This document shows, piece by piece, positions 8,347 through 16,407 of a DNA stretch of 38,176 nucleotides. The stretch is from CAYOCE01 sp964402405 (GTDB lineage Bacteria; Pseudomonadota; Alphaproteobacteria; UBA7879): contig CAYOCE010000007.1 of NCBI GenBank assembly GCA_964402405.1, positions 1 through 38,176 on the forward strand, written 5' to 3'. The notes under the pieces are model-generated. The model ran no database searches. It was not told where the DNA came from and saw only the letters and a list, made by a program, of their open reading frames with translations. Positions within the stretch are counted from its first letter, which is position 1. The number at the start of each line of letters is the position of its first letter. Made by a program: the position numbers and the translations under genes.

Positions 8347-9147
8347 ATGGCAGATTTTATTTATAGTGTATCTAACACCACTCTATTCCTTATTATAAGT
8401 GCAATTATTGTTGGCCTTTCTTTGACAACCACCGTGCTTAGCAGACGTATTTTTACAGTAGATCAATTAAAAAAAGAAAATTCGGGAATAGCTCGTGCAA
8501 ATTCGGTGGTTTCAGGAGTTTATTCTATCTTGGTTGGTTTTGCGATTTATGGCTTATTCCACAATTTCCACGATGCCGAATTTAACACTTATCATGAAGC
8601 GGACTCTTTAAAAAACATTAATATTTATAGTAAAAATTTATCTGGAACTACCCACTCTCTAATCGAAGAACAAGTAAAAAAATATGCCCAAATTGTAATT
8701 TATAAAGACTGGCCGGCAATGGCAAAGGGAGAGCTTATTGGTGATGAGTCTGGAAAAGCAATTCAAGACATAAGGCACATACTTTTTAATCACCCTGTAA
8801 CAATCCCTATCCAAAAAGCTATGGTAAATAATATTTTAGAGGAAATAAAAAATCTATGCAGAGACCGAGATGAGCGTATTAACCTCTCAACCAAAAGCTT
8901 GAGGAAAGAAATCTCTATCACGGCCTTTTGTGTTAGTTTGCTGTGTATATTTTTATCCTCCATCAATGGCATGCGACTCAATATCCATTTAACCTGTTCT
9001 CTCACCGTATGTTTTGCGATTTCTTTTACATTGTTTTTAATGGTCGCCCTGGATCGACCATTTTCTGGACCATTTTCTGTTCAGCCTGATCCTTTTCAAC
9101 GGATTTTATATGATGCCGGCCAGTCCCCTAATGGGAAGGAAATCTAG
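8347..9147 (+). CDS. DUF4239-like integral membrane protein
   Basis: A 266-residue protein with two N-terminal membrane spans (about 10-32 and 52-72), a central soluble helical region and two C-terminal spans (about 193-245). The pattern of a conserved Asn and Gly before the second span, then FHDAEFNTYHEADSLKNI, then KYAQIVIYKDWPAM, resembles the DUF4239 (bestrophin-like) family. Function is unknown; some members are suggested to be ion channels. AGGAAGGA lies upstream of the ATG, and the gene follows pgeF by 27 bases. Confidence 0.7.
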   Translation: MADFIYSVSNTTLFLIISAIIVGLSLTTTVLSRRIFTVDQLKKENSGIARANSVVSGVYSILVGFAIYGLFHNFHDAEFNTYHEADSLKNINIYSKNLSGTTHSLIEEQVKKYAQIVIYKDWPAMAKGELIGDESGKAIQDIRHILFNHPVTIPIQKAMVNNILEEIKNLCRDRDERINLSTKSLRKEISITAFCVSLLCIFLSSINGMRLNIHLTCSLTVCFAISFTLFLMVALDRPFSGPFSVQPDPFQRILYDAGQSPNGKEI

Positions 9148-9180
9148 AGTCATCATTAAAAGGGGTGCAAGCCCTGAACC

Positions 9181-12006
9181 CTACTTCATACACGCCTTTA
9201 GATATTCAGCTGTATGGCTGGCTTTGGATTTGGCGACTTGTTCAGGGGTGCCTTGGGCCACGATGTAGCCACCTTTATTTCCCCCCTCGGGCCCTAGATC
9301 GATGATCCAATCGGCTGTTTTAATGACTTCTAGATTATGTTCAATGACAATCATCGTATTACCTTGATTGACCAGCGCCTGAAGAACCTCCAACAGTTTC
9401 CGCACATCATCGAAATGAAGTCCCGTGGTAGGCTCATCCAGAATATAAATAGTTTTGCCCGTGGGGCGTTTTCCCAATTCCTTGGCAAGCTTGATGCGTT
9501 GAGCCTCTCCCCCTGACAGGGTTGTGGCCTGTTGCCCTACCTTGATATACCCCAGCCCCACTTGATCCAAGACCTTCAGCTTTTGATGAATCGCAGGGAC
9601 AGCCACGAAAAAACCAAGAGCCTCTTCAACGGTCATCTCTAAGATATCAGCAATGGATTTATCCTTGAATTTGACCTCTAAGGTTTCCCGATTATATCGC
9701 TTTCCCTGGCATTGATCGCAGGTTACATAAACATCCGGCAGGAAATGCATTTCAATTTTGATCACGCCATCCCCTTCACAAGCTTCGCACCGTCCGCCCT
9801 TGACATTAAAGGAAAAACGACCAGGCTGATATCCTCGGGCCTTGGCCTCAGGTACCTTTGCGAACCATTCTCGAATAGGCGTGAAGATCCCCGTGTAGGT
9901 TGCGGGATTAGACCGAGGTGTCCGGCCAATGGGTGATTGATCAATATCGATGACTTTGTCTAAATGATAGGTTCCATCGAGGCTGGCATAAACGCCGCCC
10001 ATTTCCCGGGATCTATTGAGGATTCTAGCCAGTGCCTTGTAGAGTGTTTCAATAACCAGAGATGATTTTCCGCCCCCTGAAACCCCCGTCACCGCAATCA
10101 ATTTGCCCAAAGGGAAATCCACATCCACATTTTTTAGATTGTTGGTAGTCGCCCCTTTCAAAACCAGTTTCTTTCCATTGCCAGGCCTACGTGTTGCGGG
10201 AACAGGAATAGTTTTAGCGCCTGTTAGATAAGCCCCCGTTAAACTGTTTGGATTATTCATCACCTCCTGAGGTGTTCCTTGGGCTACAATCTCACCTCCA
10301 TGAATCCCCGCACCGGGGCCCATATCAATCACATAATCAGCCGTGCGAATGGCTTCTTCGTCATGCTCGACTACCAACACGGAATTTCCCAAATCCCGAA
10401 GGCGTTTTAAAGTTCCCAGCAAACGATCATTGTCCCGTTGATGCAGTCCTATAGATGGCTCATCCAACACATAAAGGACACCCGTCAACCCTGATCCAAT
10501 CTGGGATGCCAGGCGAATACGCTGACTTTCCCCGCCAGACAGGGTTCCAGACATACGGGATAGGGTCAGATAGTCTAGCCCCACGCTTTCCAAAAAATGA
10601 AGACGTTCGCGGATTTCTTTGAGGACTCTGTTCGCAATAAGGTTATGTTTTTCCGATAGTTTAGCGGGCAGTTCCTGCACCCACCGGCTGGATTCTTCAA
10701 TGCTAAGGTTTGTGACTTCTCCGATATGCCGTCCATCGATTTTAATCGCAAGGGCCTCAGGCTTTAAGCGGTAGGAGTGACATTCGGGACAAGGCAAGTT
10801 ATTTTGATACCGGGATAAATCCTCACGAATCTTTTCGCTATCCGTATCCCGCCACCGACGCATCAGATTTGGGATGACCCCTTCGAACACTTTTGTGGAT
10901 CTGAATAGTCGTTTACTATCCTTATATACCAAGGGGATTTTTTCCGTCCCGGATCCATGCATTAGAATATGTCGTACTTTTTCAGGGAGTTTTTCATAAG
11001 GAGTCTGAGGTTTTTCTCCATAAAAGGCCAAGACGCCATATAAAGCCTGCAGATAGTAATCCGCAAAGGCGCCAGACCAAGGATGCACGGCCCCATCATG
11101 AATAGATAGGCTTTTATCCGGTACAATTAAATCCTCGTCAAAGACCATTTGCACCCCTAAGCCATCGCAAGCAGGACAGGCCCCAAAGGGATTGTTAAAA
11201 GAAAACAACCGAGGTTCAATTTCTTCGATCATGAACCCAGATTCAGGGCAGGCGAATTTTTCTGAAAACACAATTTGTTGTTCTGTTGTGGCGTCCTCGG
11301 TAATCATGAGCCCATCCGCCAATTTTAGGCATGTTTCGATGGTGTCGGCCAAGCGTGTTTTGATATCCGGCTTGACCACAATACGATCCACCACTACCGA
11401 GATATCATGCTTTAGTTGTTTATTCAGGGTAGGGGATTCCTCAACCCCATGAAATTTTCCATCAATCTTAAGACGCGTAAACCCTTGCTTTTGAAGATCC
11501 AGAATTTCCTTGCGGTACTCCCCTTTACGACCACGAACAATAGGGGCCATCAAATATAATTTGGTGCCCTCAGGCATGGCCAAAATCCGATCCACCATTT
11601 CGCTGACAGTCTGACTTTGGATAGGGAGTCCTGTGGTGGGGGAATAGGGAATGCCAATACGGGCAAACAGTAGGCGCATATAGTCATAGATTTCGGTGAT
11701 AGTCCCAACGGTGGATCGGGGATTTTTAGAGGTGGTTTTTTGCTCAATGGAAATCGCTGGCGAGAGCCCTTCGATGGAGTCCACATCTGGCTTTTGCATC
11801 AACTGCAGAAATTGCCGCGCATAAGCCGATAGACTTTCCACATAGCGGCGTTGACCTTCAGCATAAATCGTATCGAAAGCGAGAGAGGATTTTCCAGATC
11901 CACTAAGACCTGTGATTACTACCAATTGATTTCGGGGAATATCTACGGAAATATTTTTCAGATTATGTTCCCGTGCACCTTCGATCGATATTTTTTTCTG
12001 TTCCAT
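9181..12006 (-). CDS. uvrA: Excinuclease ABC subunit A (UvrA)
   Basis: Damage-recognition ATPase of nucleotide excision repair. Its 941 residues contain two ABC ATPase halves: Walker A GLSGSGKSS near residue 33 and GVSGGGKSS in the second half, two LSGGE signatures (LSGGESQRI and LSGGEAQRI), and two LDEPS/LDEPT Walker B motifs. The C-terminal zinc module (CEAC then CDQC) is intact. The first module reads CPES then CPAC, so one of four cysteines is a serine; from memory alphaproteobacterial UvrA proteins share this. The gene has its own strong promoter. No alphaproteobacterial SOS box (GTTC-N7-GTTC) is visible upstream, so LexA control is not supported. Confidence 0.98.
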   Translation of the reverse strand: MEQKKISIEGAREHNLKNISVDIPRNQLVVITGLSGSGKSSLAFDTIYAEGQRRYVESLSAYARQFLQLMQKPDVDSIEGLSPAISIEQKTTSKNPRSTVGTITEIYDYMRLLFARIGIPYSPTTGLPIQSQTVSEMVDRILAMPEGTKLYLMAPIVRGRKGEYRKEILDLQKQGFTRLKIDGKFHGVEESPTLNKQLKHDISVVVDRIVVKPDIKTRLADTIETCLKLADGLMITEDATTEQQIVFSEKFACPESGFMIEEIEPRLFSFNNPFGACPACDGLGVQMVFDEDLIVPDKSLSIHDGAVHPWSGAFADYYLQALYGVLAFYGEKPQTPYEKLPEKVRHILMHGSGTEKIPLVYKDSKRLFRSTKVFEGVIPNLMRRWRDTDSEKIREDLSRYQNNLPCPECHSYRLKPEALAIKIDGRHIGEVTNLSIEESSRWVQELPAKLSEKHNLIANRVLKEIRERLHFLESVGLDYLTLSRMSGTLSGGESQRIRLASQIGSGLTGVLYVLDEPSIGLHQRDNDRLLGTLKRLRDLGNSVLVVEHDEEAIRTADYVIDMGPGAGIHGGEIVAQGTPQEVMNNPNSLTGAYLTGAKTIPVPATRRPGNGKKLVLKGATTNNLKNVDVDFPLGKLIAVTGVSGGGKSSLVIETLYKALARILNRSREMGGVYASLDGTYHLDKVIDIDQSPIGRTPRSNPATYTGIFTPIREWFAKVPEAKARGYQPGRFSFNVKGGRCEACEGDGVIKIEMHFLPDVYVTCDQCQGKRYNRETLEVKFKDKSIADILEMTVEEALGFFVAVPAIHQKLKVLDQVGLGYIKVGQQATTLSGGEAQRIKLAKELGKRPTGKTIYILDEPTTGLHFDDVRKLLEVLQALVNQGNTMIVIEHNLEVIKTADWIIDLGPEGGNKGGYIVAQGTPEQVAKSKASHTAEYLKACMK

Positions 12007-12039
12007 TTATACGCTCTCTGTCCGTTATAAAAGAGATAC

Positions 12040-12068
12040 ACTATAGCAGCTTTATTGAAAAATGACAA
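12040..12068 (-). promoter_or_regulatory. uvrA promoter
   Basis: Read on the minus strand: -35 TTGTCA (12068-12063), 17-base spacer, -10 TATAGT (12045-12040), 34 bases upstream of the uvrA ATG. Both hexamers are close to the sigma-70 consensus with optimal spacing. Confidence 0.7.
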
Positions 12069-12142
12069 CGGGACCATAGGGAGTGATCATACGAGTAGAA
12101 AACGTAGGTTAGCCCACTTTCTCCCATGGTGATTAAAAAAGA

Positions 12143-12171
12143 TTGAGTTTATTATCCGCCCATTGTACAAT
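12143..12171 (+). promoter_or_regulatory. Promoter of the small secreted protein gene
   Basis: -35 TTGAGT (12143-12148), 17-base spacer, -10 TACAAT (12166-12171), 35 bases before the ATG at 12207. It diverges from the uvrA promoter, and the two do not overlap. Confidence 0.6.
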
Positions 12172-12206
12172 TATCTTATATAACAACTTAATGGGGGAAT
12201 AATTAA

Positions 12207-12710
12207 ATGAACAATAAGAATATCTTGTTAATAGGCGCGATTTCTTTTCTTGCCCTTACAGGGGTGAAGGCTGATGATAATAAAGATAATAATAACTCTA
12301 GAAAAACCTGTATTGTAACAGCATCCAAAGCTATTGCTAAGGATCAGAAGGAATCTGGGCCTGGGGAACCTGGGGTTTTAGAGCTAGAGTTTGCTCACCC
12401 GAATGTTGCTTGTGCGGATTCTAAAGGGGCTGTAGACGTCATTTCTTTAGGGGAATTTTTGGACAAATTCAAAGCTGGTCAGCAAGAGGCAACACTTATC
12501 ACCTATAATATTGGAAAAGCTGTAGGTCATTTTACATCCGTTACAACAACCAATCCTAAAATGCATAAACATGGAAAGGTAACCTTTACAGCAACAGAAA
12601 TGGAAGCTCCTAAAGTTGCAGACCACCTCCAGCACCATGTCTATAGAGAAGTTAAGACACTTAAAATGAACAAACCAACGTTGGTCTTTTTGAATATGGA
12701 TGTGCAATAA
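12207..12710 (+). CDS. Secreted protein of unknown function
   Basis: A 167-residue protein with a classical signal peptide: basic MNNKN start, hydrophobic core to about residue 19, and a probable cleavage after VKA (residue 22). The mature part begins with a polar Asp/Asn/Lys-rich linker, contains two cysteines that could form a disulfide (in RKTCIV and NVACAD), and ends in a lysine- and histidine-rich region. I do not recognise the family. A GGGGGA ribosome binding site, its own promoter and a strong terminator make it a single-gene transcription unit. Confidence 0.8.
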   Translation: MNNKNILLIGAISFLALTGVKADDNKDNNNSRKTCIVTASKAIAKDQKESGPGEPGVLELEFAHPNVACADSKGAVDVISLGEFLDKFKAGQQEATLITYNIGKAVGHFTSVTTTNPKMHKHGKVTFTATEMEAPKVADHLQHHVYREVKTLKMNKPTLVFLNMDVQ

Positions 12711-12735
12711 TATCTCTTTGTAATTTTTCTACTTT

Positions 12736-12770
12736 CCCCCGTTGTTTTATCTACAACGGGGGTATTTTTA
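12736..12770 (+). terminator. Rho-independent terminator after the secreted protein gene
   Basis: A perfect 10-bp stem, CCCCCGTTGT (12736-12745) with ACAACGGGGG (12753-12762), 7-base loop, followed by TATTTTTA. It lies 26 bases after the stop codon at 12710. Confidence 0.9.
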
Positions 12771-12816
12771 TGGACCTTTATAGCGGTCCTCCAAGGAAAT
12801 CCTCTCATAATTCATA

Positions 12817-12867
12817 TTGTCTTAAAATAGAGTTTCGCGTATGGTTAAGCTTGATAGATAAACCATA
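12817..12867 (+). promoter_or_regulatory. Candidate dnaB promoter with an inverted repeat
   Basis: -35 TTGTCT (12817-12822), 17-base spacer and -10 TATGGT (12840-12845) give a moderate sigma-70 match 53 bases before the dnaB ATG. The -10 is also the left arm of a 7-bp inverted repeat (TATGGTT 12840-12846, AACCATA 12861-12867), which could be an operator or a leader hairpin. Confidence 0.4.
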
Positions 12868-12897
12868 TACTCGAAACCATTGTAAAATCAGTAACCT

Positions 12898-14340
12898 ATG
12901 AATCAGTTAACCGTTATTAGTTCCTCCAATTTGGATGAAAATCTAAGAATTCCGCCGCATAATTACGAAGCTGAGCAAGCTTTGTTAGGTGCGTTGCTGC
13001 ACAATAATTTATCCAGTGAGAAAATCACTGATTTTCTCCGTCCTCAGCATTTTGCAGATTCTATGCATGGCAAGATTTATGAGGCGATCGTAACTTTGAT
13101 TGAACGGGGTCAAGTGGCGGATCCCATTACCCTTAGCAAATATTTTGAAAAGGAAGAAAGCCTAAAGGCAGCCGGAGGGGCTGGATACCTGGTGAAACTT
13201 GTATCTTCTGTTGTGTCCATCATCAATGTCAAAGATTATGGATTATTGATTTATGACCTTTACCTAAGACGTCAATTGATTGATCTTGGGGAAAATGTGG
13301 TGAACCAAGCCCATGAACATTCTCTAGAGGTGACCGCAAACCAACAGATTGAGGCTGCTGAGCAACACCTCTTTGATCTGGCAACCACAGGTCAGCAAGA
13401 TCGAGGATTTCAGGATTTTCATGACACCCTTGCAACCGCCATTCGAACGGCTGAGGTGGCCTACAAACGGGATAGCCAGGTAGTAGGCTGTACAACGGGG
13501 TTTAAAGATATGGACAAATGGTTGGGAGGGATGCATCCTTCGGACCTGATTATTCTTGCAGGCAGGCCCTCCATGGGGAAAACTGCCCTTGCGACCAATA
13601 TAGCCTTTAATGCCGCATGGGGCTTTCTTGCTAAAAATGAAGGGGGCCGAACAGCCTTTTTCTCCCTGGAAATGTCCTCGGAACAGTTAGCCACACGTTT
13701 GTTGGCCCAGGAGTCGGGCATTTCATCCGATAAAATCAGGCGCGGAGAATTACATCAAAATGATTTTCCTAAATTTCTAGAGGTTTCCCGGCGTATTTCC
13801 AAGATTCCTCTGTATATCGATGATACGCCAGCCTTGACCATCTCTGCCCTTAGGACCCGGGCGCGCCGATTAAAGCGTCAAAAGGGGTTAGACCTGATTG
13901 TGGTGGATTACTTGCAATTGCTGCAGGGGTCTGACAAGAACGGTAATGATGGCCGTGTTCAAGAGGTTTCGGATATTACTCGAGGATTAAAGGCTCTGGC
14001 CAAAGAATTAAATGTGCCCGTGATTGCCCTTTCCCAGCTATCCCGTGCCGTAGAACAACGGGATGACAAGCGTCCTCAGCTGGCGGATCTTCGGGAATCT
14101 GGATCCATTGAGCAAGATGCGGATGTGGTCATGTTCATTTACCGCGAAGAATATTACGAGGCCCGTAAGGAGCCTGCAGAAGATAGCGATAAACACGCCG
14201 CCTGGCAGGAACGCATGTCCAAAATCTACAATCAAGCCGAGGTCATCATTGCAAAGCAGCGCCATGGACCTATTGGAACTGTTCGATTATTCTTTGACGG
14301 GAAGCTGACAAAATTTGGAAACTTATCACGCGAGGGGTAA
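12898..14340 (+). CDS. dnaB: Replicative DNA helicase DnaB
   Basis: Hexameric helicase that unwinds DNA at the replication fork and recruits primase. Its 480 residues show the N-terminal DnaB domain (PPHNYEAEQALLGALL, residues about 19-34), a linker, and the RecA-like domain with Walker A AGRPSMGKTA (221-230) and Walker B LIVVDYLQLL. The conserved SQLSRAVEQR and DLRESGSIEQDAD segments are intact. No intein is present. dnaG follows 3 bases after the stop, so helicase and primase are co-expressed. Confidence 0.98.
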   Translation: MNQLTVISSSNLDENLRIPPHNYEAEQALLGALLHNNLSSEKITDFLRPQHFADSMHGKIYEAIVTLIERGQVADPITLSKYFEKEESLKAAGGAGYLVKLVSSVVSIINVKDYGLLIYDLYLRRQLIDLGENVVNQAHEHSLEVTANQQIEAAEQHLFDLATTGQQDRGFQDFHDTLATAIRTAEVAYKRDSQVVGCTTGFKDMDKWLGGMHPSDLIILAGRPSMGKTALATNIAFNAAWGFLAKNEGGRTAFFSLEMSSEQLATRLLAQESGISSDKIRRGELHQNDFPKFLEVSRRISKIPLYIDDTPALTISALRTRARRLKRQKGLDLIVVDYLQLLQGSDKNGNDGRVQEVSDITRGLKALAKELNVPVIALSQLSRAVEQRDDKRPQLADLRESGSIEQDADVVMFIYREEYYEARKEPAEDSDKHAAWQERMSKIYNQAEVIIAKQRHGPIGTVRLFFDGKLTKFGNLSREG

Positions 14341-14343
14341 TCA

Positions 14344-16152
14344 TTGATCGCCTTCACACCTCAATTTTTAGACCACATCAAGGATAGAGTCCGGCTATCG
14401 GATGTGATTCAAAGAACAGTCGTCTTGAAAAAAAAGGGGAGCACGTTTGTGGGACTATGTCCTTTTCACAAAGAAAAAACCCCTTCTTTTAACGTGGACG
14501 ATGGGCGGCATTTTTACCATTGCTTTGGCTGTGGGGTAAATGGGGATGTCTTTGAATATCTGATGCGTCGGGAAAATATGAATTTTCCTGAAGCCGTTGA
14601 GCATGCAGCAAACCTGGCAGGCCTTCCCATGCCTAGCCCTGAGGCCCAAGAAGATATCACGAAAAAAATAGATGATCAAAAAAACCTATTGGACATAATG
14701 GAGCAAGCAACCCAGTGGTTTGAATCCAATCTAAAGAAGCCCGAAGGTAGAGGTGCCTCACAATACTTAAAAGAAAGAGGGATTGCCCCCTGTACCCAAA
14801 AACATTTTAGATTAGGCTATGCCCCTAATAAATGGGAGGGGTTGATTGATTTTTTCACAGCCAAAGGAATAAGTATAGACCTTCTGGAGCAAGTGGGGCT
14901 GGTTGTAGTCCATGAAGGTAAAAAACCCTTTGATAACTTTCATCATCGGGTCATTTTTCCCATCACCAATAAGAAAGGCCAAGTGGTTGCTTTTGGAGGT
15001 AGATCCTTGGATGGGTCCGAGCCTAAATATCTGAACACCAAAGAAACCCCTATCTTTCATAAAAGCCATATCCTCTATAATTTAAAAGAGGCTAAATCCC
15101 AGAAAAAAGAAATGCCGTTGATTGTGGCTGAAGGCTACATGGACGTTTTGGCTTTGTGGCAGTATGGATATCCAAGATCTGTGGCCCCTTTGGGAACAGC
15201 TGTGACCGAATCTCATCTTAAAGAATTGTGGGCTATCCACCCCAATCCTATTTTTTGTTTAGATGGGGATGCCGCTGGAAGGCGGGCTGAATTAAAGGCC
15301 ATTCAGCGGGCCCTCCCTTTGCTGATGCCAGGATTTACCCTTTCCTTTATTTCCCTTTCCCAGGGGGAGGATCCAGATACCTATTTGCAACATGAGGGAT
15401 CTAAAGGGTTTGATAAATTAGTGGAACATCCGATCCCTTTAGTTGATTGCTTATTCCATCGAGAATTTGAGGCGCATAACCCTAAAACCCCCGATAAAAA
15501 AGCTCTCTTTGAGAAAAGCTTGCTCAGCTATATTCAGCTTATCAAAGATCCTTATGTTCAAAGCCACTATGGTCAGGCATTACGAGAAATTCTTTATAAA
15601 TGGAAGGGATCCCTAAGACAAAAAAAATCTTCCCCTTCAAAATCAACAAATAGTGGAGGAATGCAAGCAATTCCAGGAGAGGGAACAAAAAAGGCATTTG
15701 ATCATTTGGTGATACGAGAAAAAATTATGCTGGGAATCGTATTGGTTAGCCCCTCTATTTTACCTGAGATTTTTGAGGAATTTTCTAGTATCATTTTTAA
15801 AGATATTACCTGTGAAAAAATAAAAGAAGGGATTCTTGGGTATTTTACTAAAAATAAGCCCCTTGAAAAAACTGAACTTAGATCTTATTTAAACGAAGTG
15901 TTTTTAGATCATGAGGTCGAGGCCATTTTTGAAACAAGGGTGCTTATGCATGCATCCTTCTTAAAAATGGATTTAGATATAAAGGACATAAAAGAACATT
16001 GGGACGAGGTATATAGTTTGTATCAGAAGGAAATACTCCAGCTGGAAATTAATCAGCTGGAGCAAGAGTTGGTACATAATCTATCCCCTGAAACGTGGGC
16101 ACGTTACCAGGCTTTTAAAGCCTTACTGACGAAAGAAGACCCGAAGTCCTAA
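14344..16152 (+). CDS. dnaG: DNA primase DnaG
   Basis: Synthesises RNA primers at the replication fork. The zinc-binding domain has the CHC2 ligands C39, H42, C60 and C63. The Toprim domain shows EGYMDV (E263) and CLDGDAAGRRAE (D307, D309). The C-terminal DnaB-interaction region is present but divergent. The 602-residue length is normal. The start is a TTG at 14344, supported by the GAGGGG ribosome binding site that overlaps the end of dnaB and by the family N-terminus (FTPQFLDHIKDRVRLSDVI). Codon use becomes more AT-rich in the last third. Confidence 0.97.
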   Translation: MIAFTPQFLDHIKDRVRLSDVIQRTVVLKKKGSTFVGLCPFHKEKTPSFNVDDGRHFYHCFGCGVNGDVFEYLMRRENMNFPEAVEHAANLAGLPMPSPEAQEDITKKIDDQKNLLDIMEQATQWFESNLKKPEGRGASQYLKERGIAPCTQKHFRLGYAPNKWEGLIDFFTAKGISIDLLEQVGLVVVHEGKKPFDNFHHRVIFPITNKKGQVVAFGGRSLDGSEPKYLNTKETPIFHKSHILYNLKEAKSQKKEMPLIVAEGYMDVLALWQYGYPRSVAPLGTAVTESHLKELWAIHPNPIFCLDGDAAGRRAELKAIQRALPLLMPGFTLSFISLSQGEDPDTYLQHEGSKGFDKLVEHPIPLVDCLFHREFEAHNPKTPDKKALFEKSLLSYIQLIKDPYVQSHYGQALREILYKWKGSLRQKKSSPSKSTNSGGMQAIPGEGTKKAFDHLVIREKIMLGIVLVSPSILPEIFEEFSSIIFKDITCEKIKEGILGYFTKNKPLEKTELRSYLNEVFLDHEVEAIFETRVLMHASFLKMDLDIKDIKEHWDEVYSLYQKEILQLEINQLEQELVHNLSPETWARYQAFKALLTKEDPKS

Positions 16153-16216
16153 GTATAATGCGCTGTGCAACTAATGCACTTTGAGATTAATCGCATCAGC
16201 GCTTTTATTTCTATTA

Positions 16217-16313
16217 TGGACCACCCCGTTGAAAAACGGGGTCCAAGAGCGCTAACACGGGCAAAGCCTTGAGAGCGGTAAACGCACCTGGATCCCGGCT
16301 TTCGCCGGGATGG
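16217..16313. repeat. Paired REP/BIME-like element between dnaG and rpoD
   Basis: Two hairpins of the same consensus face each other. Hairpin A has TGGAC/GTCCA ends around CCCCGTT-GAAA-AACGGGG (16224-16241). Hairpin B is ATCCCGGC-TTTC-GCCGGGAT (16292-16311), whose complement also has a GAAA loop. About 50 bases separate them. The arrangement matches the element at 30122-30220 and fills most of the 255-base dnaG-rpoD gap. Confidence 0.75.
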
Positions 16314-16352
16314 TTTGAAAAGGTATGAAAGTATTTAAAAACCGGGTATAGA

Positions 16353-16380
16353 TTGAATTTTTTAAAATATGTAGTATACT
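16353..16380 (+). promoter_or_regulatory. rpoD promoter
   Basis: -35 TTGAAT (16353-16358), 16-base spacer, -10 TATACT (16375-16380), 27 bases before the rpoD ATG. An AAAGGA ribosome binding site lies at 16395-16400. With the repeat element upstream, rpoD appears to have its own transcription start apart from dnaB-dnaG. Confidence 0.55.
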
Positions 16381-16407
16381 AACTTTAATTTTGTAAAGGA
16401 TCGACAA

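Noticed and set aside
9181..12006. Missing cysteine in the first UvrA zinc module as a sign of decay
   Set aside because: From memory a serine at this position is common in alphaproteobacterial UvrA, and all other motifs are intact.
12007..12206. LexA/SOS box upstream of uvrA
   Set aside because: No GTTC-N7-GTTC or similar direct repeat is visible on either strand, so SOS control is not claimed.
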